Under the pieces are notes generated by a model. The model ran no database searches and was not told the origin of the DNA. It saw only the letters and a list, made by a program, of their open reading frames with translations. Of a DNA stretch of 38,400 nucleotides, positions 35,544 to 38,400 are shown in pieces. The translations under genes were made by a program, and so were the position numbers. Source of the DNA: Pseudomonadota bacterium (GTDB taxonomy: Bacteria; Vulcanimicrobiota; Vulcanimicrobiia; Eremiobacterales; Eremiobacteraceae); the NCBI GenBank assembly GCA_021325335.1, contig JAJPHJ010000098.1, positions 1 to 38,400 on the forward strand, written 5' to 3'. The first letter of the stretch is position 1, and each line of letters starts with the position of its first letter.

Positions 35544-36863
35544 GTGGTGCAACTGCAGGAAGATTTCGCGAGCGAGCTGGTCGGACGCCCGGTCGAGCTG
35601 CTCACCGGCACGCAGCGTTCTCGGATCGGAAAAGTTCACGACATCGCGGTCGCAGCCTCTGAGAGTTTCCCGCCCGTCGTCGGCCTGTACGTCAAAAGCA
35701 CGGACGGGATCATCCGCTATGCGCCGTTTCAAAGCGTGCTCTCGATCGACGATCGCGAAGTGACTCTTGGAAGCCCCCCGGTGGAAGGGACCGCCGCGCC
35801 CGTCGCCATCGACGAGCTGCTCTTGCAAAAGGAACTGCTCGATAAACAGATCGTCGACGTGGATGGCCACAAAGTCGTCCGTGTCAACGACGTCAAGCTC
35901 GCGCCGGCCGGCGACCACTTGCGCCTCATCGCTGCCGACGTCGGCCTCCCGGGTTTGATGCGCCGCCTCGGGCTCCACGCGCTCGGCGATCGCCTCTTCG
36001 GCCGGATGCCCGCAGGCGCCGTGGGGCCTTCCCTCATCTCCTGGGATGCGGTGCAGCCGCTCCATCTGGAAGCGCCTGGCGACGCGCTGCGCCTGCGCGT
36101 GCCGCAGAACAAGATCGATCGCATTCACCCGGCGGATCTGGCCGCCATTATCGAAGAGCTCGCCGCGAACGAGCAAGCGTCGCTCATCGGTTCGCTCGAC
36201 GAAGAGACGGCAGCCGACGCGCTCGAGCAGCTGCCGGTGGACACGCAGCTTTCTATCTTGGAGGATCTCAATCCGGATCAAGCGGCCGACATCATCGAGA
36301 ACATGACGCCGGACGATGCGGCCGATCTGCTCGGCGAGATCGACACGGACAAGCAGCAAGAGATCCTGGGCCGGATGGAGCCGGAAGAAGCCAAAGACGT
36401 GCGCGAGCTGCTCGCGCATCCCGATGTCACCGCCGGCGGCCTCATGACCACGGAATTCCTCTCGGTGCCGCCAGGTCTGAGCGTGGCTGAAACGCTCGAA
36501 CACATCCGCGCAGCGGCCGAAGATGCCGAACTCGTCTACTACATCTACGTGCTCGACCCGCAGTCGAACATCGACGGGGTCGTTTCGCTGCGGGAGCTCA
36601 TCATGGCGGGCCCGGATGCATCCATCAAGGACATCGCCCATGACGACGTGGTGACCGTCGAGCTGACGACTTCGCGGGATGAAGTGGCGACCACGATCGC
36701 CCGATACGACTTCGTGGCCGTACCGGTTGTCGATGCCGAAGGCCGCATGCGCGGCATCGTCACGGTGGACGATGTGATCGACGTGCTGCTTCCCGAGAAG
36801 CTGCGCAAGATGCTGCCCCGGGTCGGCAAGTCGCGAGCCAAGCACCGCGCGCCCAAAGCTTAG
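35544..36863 (+). CDS. Soluble PRC-barrel / MgtE_N / CBS protein without MgtE channel
   Basis: 439 residues. Two PRC-barrel-like domains (about 10-75 and 97-165) precede a MgtE N-terminal superhelix (about 193-295; RIHPADLAAIIEELAANEQA, LNPDQAADIIENMTPDDAADLL) and a CBS pair (about 298-355 and 360-420, ending GIVTVDDVIDVL). In MgtE channels these two regions sense Mg2+ and gate the pore, but here the membrane domain is absent and the protein ends in a short basic tail. GTG 35544 has AGGAGA 7 bases upstream. It converges on the NRAMP-like gene with stop codons overlapping by 4 bases. A magnesium or nucleotide sensor acting on another transporter is a reasonable inference. Confidence 0.9.
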   Translation: MVQLQEDFASELVGRPVELLTGTQRSRIGKVHDIAVAASESFPPVVGLYVKSTDGIIRYAPFQSVLSIDDREVTLGSPPVEGTAAPVAIDELLLQKELLDKQIVDVDGHKVVRVNDVKLAPAGDHLRLIAADVGLPGLMRRLGLHALGDRLFGRMPAGAVGPSLISWDAVQPLHLEAPGDALRLRVPQNKIDRIHPADLAAIIEELAANEQASLIGSLDEETAADALEQLPVDTQLSILEDLNPDQAADIIENMTPDDAADLLGEIDTDKQQEILGRMEPEEAKDVRELLAHPDVTAGGLMTTEFLSVPPGLSVAETLEHIRAAAEDAELVYYIYVLDPQSNIDGVVSLRELIMAGPDASIKDIAHDDVVTVELTTSRDEVATTIARYDFVAVPVVDAEGRMRGIVTVDDVIDVLLPEKLRKMLPRVGKSRAKHRAPKA

Positions 36864-38170
36864 GGGAAGAACTGCTGGACGGTCGAGACGATCGTCAGTC
36901 CTCCGACGATGATGACCGTGCCCCACGCGATGATGTTAAAAAACGGTGAGTTGGTATAGTCGCCCATGAGCCGCCGGTTGTTGATGAGCAAAAGCATGAG
37001 GACCAGCACCGCGGGCAACAGCGCACCGTTGAGCACCTGCGAGTAGAAGATAATCTTGAGCAGGGGCGCGTTTGGGAGCAAGACGACAACGCTGCCGAAG
37101 ACGATGAGCGCCGCATAGAAGCCGTAGAAAAACGGTGCGTCGCGAAAGCGCTTGTCGACGCCGGACTCAAACCCGAACGCTTCGCTCACATAATACGCCG
37201 TCGACAAGGGCAAGATCGACGCGGTGAAGACGGCCGCGTTGAGCAGGCCGACGGCGAAAAGAATCGATGCATACTTGCTCGCCAGCGGCGCGAGCGCCGC
37301 GGCCAGCTGACCGACGTCGCTGACCACGATCTGCCCGTGCGGTCCCGCGTATTCGTTATGGACGTAGATCGTCGCCGCGGTGGCCACGATGATGAAGAAC
37401 GCGATGACGTCGGTGAAGATGGCGCCGGTGATCACGTCGACGCGGGAATACCCATAGTCCTGGATCTTCACGCCTTTCTCGACGATGGCTGACTGGATGT
37501 AGAACTGCATCCAGGGTGAGATCGTCGTGCCGATGACCCCGATGGCCATGAGGACGTATGCTTTGGTCGGGGAGAAATGCGGGATAACGAGCTGGCGCAA
37601 GACCTCGTGCCAGTCCGGCGCGACGATGAAGCCGCTGATCACGTAGGAGATGTACACGAAACAGAACAGGAAGAAGATCTTCTCGACGACCCGATAATTC
37701 CCGCGGGTCACGAGGACGAAGACGAAGATCGCGGCGGCCGGTACGAGCACGTACTTGGAAAGCCACGGCACCGATACTTGGAAGATCGGTGCGACGGTGG
37801 CGATCCCCGCGAATTCAGTCGTCGTGTTGGCGAGATCACCGAATACGAAGATGAGCAGCACCCAAAAAGTGATCGTGACGCCAAAATTCTCGCGGATGAG
37901 ATCGGCCAACCCCTTGCCGGTGACGGCGCCCATGCGCGCGCACATCTCTTGCACTACGATGAGCGCCACCGTGACCGGGATGAGCAGCCATAAGAGCGAG
38001 TAACCGAATTGCGCGCCTGCAAGGCCGTACGTCGTGATGCCGCCGACGTCGTTGTCGGCGTTGGCCGTGATGATGCCCGGTCCGATGACGGATAAGAACA
38101 TGAGCACGGAACGCCACAGACTCGGCCGTGTCGCCGCGTATCGCTCGGTGGTCGCCTTTATCGTCGTCAT
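36860..38170 (-). CDS. NRAMP-related transporter, probably for magnesium
   Basis: 436 residues, about 11 transmembrane segments. The NRAMP family is recognisable from VIGPGIITANADND, AGAQFGYSLLWLLIP and MGAVTGKGLADLIRE. The metal site differs from manganese/iron NRAMPs. The TM1 motif DPGN is DVGG (Asp41 kept, Asn replaced by Gly44). In TM6 the position of the metal-binding Met is Ser218 (TTISPWMQFY), and the following conserved His is Trp220. Loss of that Met is known in magnesium-transporting NRAMP relatives (NRMT). An M-box magnesium riboswitch with terminator precedes the gene, which supports Mg2+ import. ATG 38170 is used, because an in-frame TTG at 38206 lies inside the terminator hairpin. 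Confidence 0.9.
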   Translation of the reverse strand: MTTIKATTERYAATRPSLWRSVLMFLSVIGPGIITANADNDVGGITTYGLAGAQFGYSLLWLLIPVTVALIVVQEMCARMGAVTGKGLADLIRENFGVTITFWVLLIFVFGDLANTTTEFAGIATVAPIFQVSVPWLSKYVLVPAAAIFVFVLVTRGNYRVVEKIFFLFCFVYISYVISGFIVAPDWHEVLRQLVIPHFSPTKAYVLMAIGVIGTTISPWMQFYIQSAIVEKGVKIQDYGYSRVDVITGAIFTDVIAFFIIVATAATIYVHNEYAGPHGQIVVSDVGQLAAALAPLASKYASILFAVGLLNAAVFTASILPLSTAYYVSEAFGFESGVDKRFRDAPFFYGFYAALIVFGSVVVLLPNAPLLKIIFYSQVLNGALLPAVLVLMLLLINNRRLMGDYTNSPFFNIIAWGTVIIVGGLTIVSTVQQFFP

Positions 38171-38213
38171 AAAAATACGATGACCGTCGGGCCTTTTCGC
38201 GCTCAACGGTCAT
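38171..38213 (-). terminator. Riboswitch-controlled intrinsic terminator before the NRAMP-like gene
   Basis: On the minus strand ATGACCGT (38213-38206) pairs perfectly with ACGGTCAT (38187-38180), 18-base loop, followed by CGTA and five T (38175-38171) directly before the ATG. Its location between the M-box and the start codon suggests that high Mg2+ stops transcription here. Confidence 0.85.
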
Positions 38214-38240
38214 GAAATCGCGGCTCGACGGTCTCGCCTC

Positions 38241-38396
38241 ACCTCATGCGTTGAGTTTTGGCACGACACGCCATAAAGTCTGGGCTTAGCCGTCTTAGAT
38301 ACCGCCTTACTTCGGCGATGCCTGGTCACCCATTGGGGTCTCTCGACCTTTCCGGGTAGCGGCTTTTCTGCGTGTCGACGCCTCACCTAACGAGGT
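38241..38396 (-). promoter_or_regulatory. M-box (ykoK) magnesium riboswitch
   Basis: The minus strand reads the conserved M-box blocks in order: CTCGTTAGGTGAGGC, GCCGCTACCCGGAAAGGTCGA, GAGACCCCAATGGGT, CACCAGG-like CATCGCCGAAGTAAGG, TAAGACGGCTAAGCC, TATGGCGTGTCGTGCCAAAACTC and GCATGAGGT. The closing helix pairs ACCTC (38396-38392) with GAGGT (38245-38241). M-boxes sense Mg2+ and switch off Mg2+ transporter genes. This one is followed by an intrinsic terminator and the NRAMP-like gene. The promoter lies beyond the right edge. Confidence 0.93.
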
Positions 38397-38400
38397 CGCT

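Noticed and set aside
34872-36926. A 684-residue open frame on the minus strand across the aminotransferase and MgtE-like genes
   Set aside because: It spans two recognisable genes and their gap in antisense, is rich in His/Arg/Asp as such shadows are, and has no motif.
38171-38206. Longer N-terminus of the NRAMP-like protein from an in-frame TTG
   Set aside because: The extra codons lie in the terminator hairpin of the riboswitch and have no ribosome site.

Overview
The window is a stretch of ordinary chromosome from a GC-rich, Gram-negative-type (diderm) bacterium. Evidence for two membranes is a DUF5916-type outer-membrane protein, a second likely beta-barrel, several lipoproteins and a type IV pilin. 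Two adenylate-cyclase/AfsR-type ATPase fusions, the CYTH-CHAD protein and the general gene mix are reminiscent of poorly cultured phyla such as Eremiobacterota (WPS-2), but that placement is inference and was not tested. No insertion sequence, prophage or CRISPR array was seen.

Layout. 1-1463: the tail of a possible PilT-like ATPase, then serS. 1467-7606: glycogen block, with glgC and a translationally coupled CYTH-CHAD (polyphosphate-type) gene reading left and glgB-glgA reading right. 7582-9415: thiC under a TPP riboswitch. 9493-12618: a small membrane protein, then a Rieske / cytochrome b-c fusion operon, then a type IV pilin. 12685-14326: a zinc-ribbon/OsmC pair and a likely beta-barrel. 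14327-19406: an apparent BlaI - M56 protease - helical-repeat protein - CBM9/DUF5916 outer-membrane protein operon. 19416-21333: a DUF4242 protein and a solute-binding lipoprotein that seems to start at ATT. 21427-30195: two cyclase-ATPase paralogues flanking genes for two lipoproteins and a membrane protein. 30271-34115: tRNA-Ser(UGA), acylphosphatase, and a tightly overlapping operon of flavoprotein disulfide reductase, inositol-phosphatase-like protein and MocA-like nucleotidyltransferase, plus a HAD hydrolase. 34171-38400: class III aminotransferase, then a magnesium locus.

The most interesting parts are these. (1) The right end holds an M-box magnesium riboswitch with its own terminator in front of an NRAMP relative whose metal site is altered (DPGN to DVGG, TM6 Met to Ser), so it is probably a magnesium transporter. 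It converges, with overlapping stop codons, on a soluble PRC-MgtE_N-CBS protein that lacks the MgtE channel. (2) In the BlaI/M56 operon the sensor protease and the next protein end in the same roughly 29-residue helical repeats, where BlaR1 would carry a beta-lactam sensor, and the operon continues into an outer-membrane protein gene. (3) The cytochrome b is fused to a cytochrome c and carries PAWY in place of PEWY. Several perfect short palindromes recur between genes.
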